From Gallionella sp. UBA6045 (GTDB taxonomy: Bacteria; Pseudomonadota; Gammaproteobacteria; Burkholderiales; Gallionellaceae): a DNA stretch of 14,977 nt. The notes beneath the pieces are model-generated. The model was not told the origin of the DNA, searched no databases, and was given only the letters and a program-made list of their open reading frames with translations. The position numbers and the translations under genes are program-made. This document shows, piece after piece, positions 14,968 through 14,977 of this stretch (position 1 is its first letter; every line of letters begins with the position of its first letter). The stretch is from contig DIYV01000022.1 of the NCBI GenBank assembly GCA_002429165.1, positions 1 through 14,977 on the forward strand, in the 5' to 3' direction.

Positions 14968-14977
14968 TACTGTTCCT

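Overview
The window looks like a chromosomal piece of a chemolithoautotrophic betaproteobacterium, plausibly a sulfur or iron oxidiser of the Nitrosomonadales/Gallionellales type. That is an inference from gene content: RuBisCO-activase genes cbbQ and cbbO lie next to a sulfur-carrier cassette (DsrE-like, TusA, a sulfide:quinone-oxidoreductase-like flavoprotein, DUF1641), together with a betaproteobacterial-style Mla lipid transport operon. No rRNA, tRNA, CRISPR array or transposase gene is visible.

Layout. Positions 1-2464 are gene-poor. They hold a small DUF3147-type membrane protein (562-912) and an unrecognised lipoprotein with a TTG start (1176-2030), separated by intergenic DNA with degenerate copies of a roughly 70-base repeat and two perfect palindromes (178-193, 2365-2379). 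Positions 2465-6011 are a tightly packed plus-strand operon for a phospholipid ABC transporter: permease with a fused N-terminal STAS domain, ATPase, MCE-domain substrate-binding protein, and a PqiC-type auxiliary lipoprotein. Positions 6142-8351 carry two unrelated membrane proteins, an MFS transporter and a MarC-family protein, with a possible 28-residue membrane peptide between them. An M48 metalloprotease lipoprotein lies on the minus strand (8512-9333).

Positions 9497-12024 are the most interesting part: a four-gene plus-strand operon with good ribosome binding sites, ending in a strong intrinsic terminator. DsrE-like and TusA proteins each carry a single conserved cysteine that can hold sulfane sulfur. 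The flavoprotein keeps two of the three canonical SQR cysteines. The DUF1641 protein is probably its partner and contains a gap-free 60-residue internal duplication. Together they suggest sulfide or persulfide oxidation to quinone with relay of sulfane sulfur on protein thiols.

Positions 12271-14967 on the minus strand are cbbO and cbbQ, the two-part AAA+ RuBisCO activase. Their RuBisCO partner is expected just beyond the right end. They converge on the sulfur cassette, so electron supply and carbon fixation functions sit side by side.
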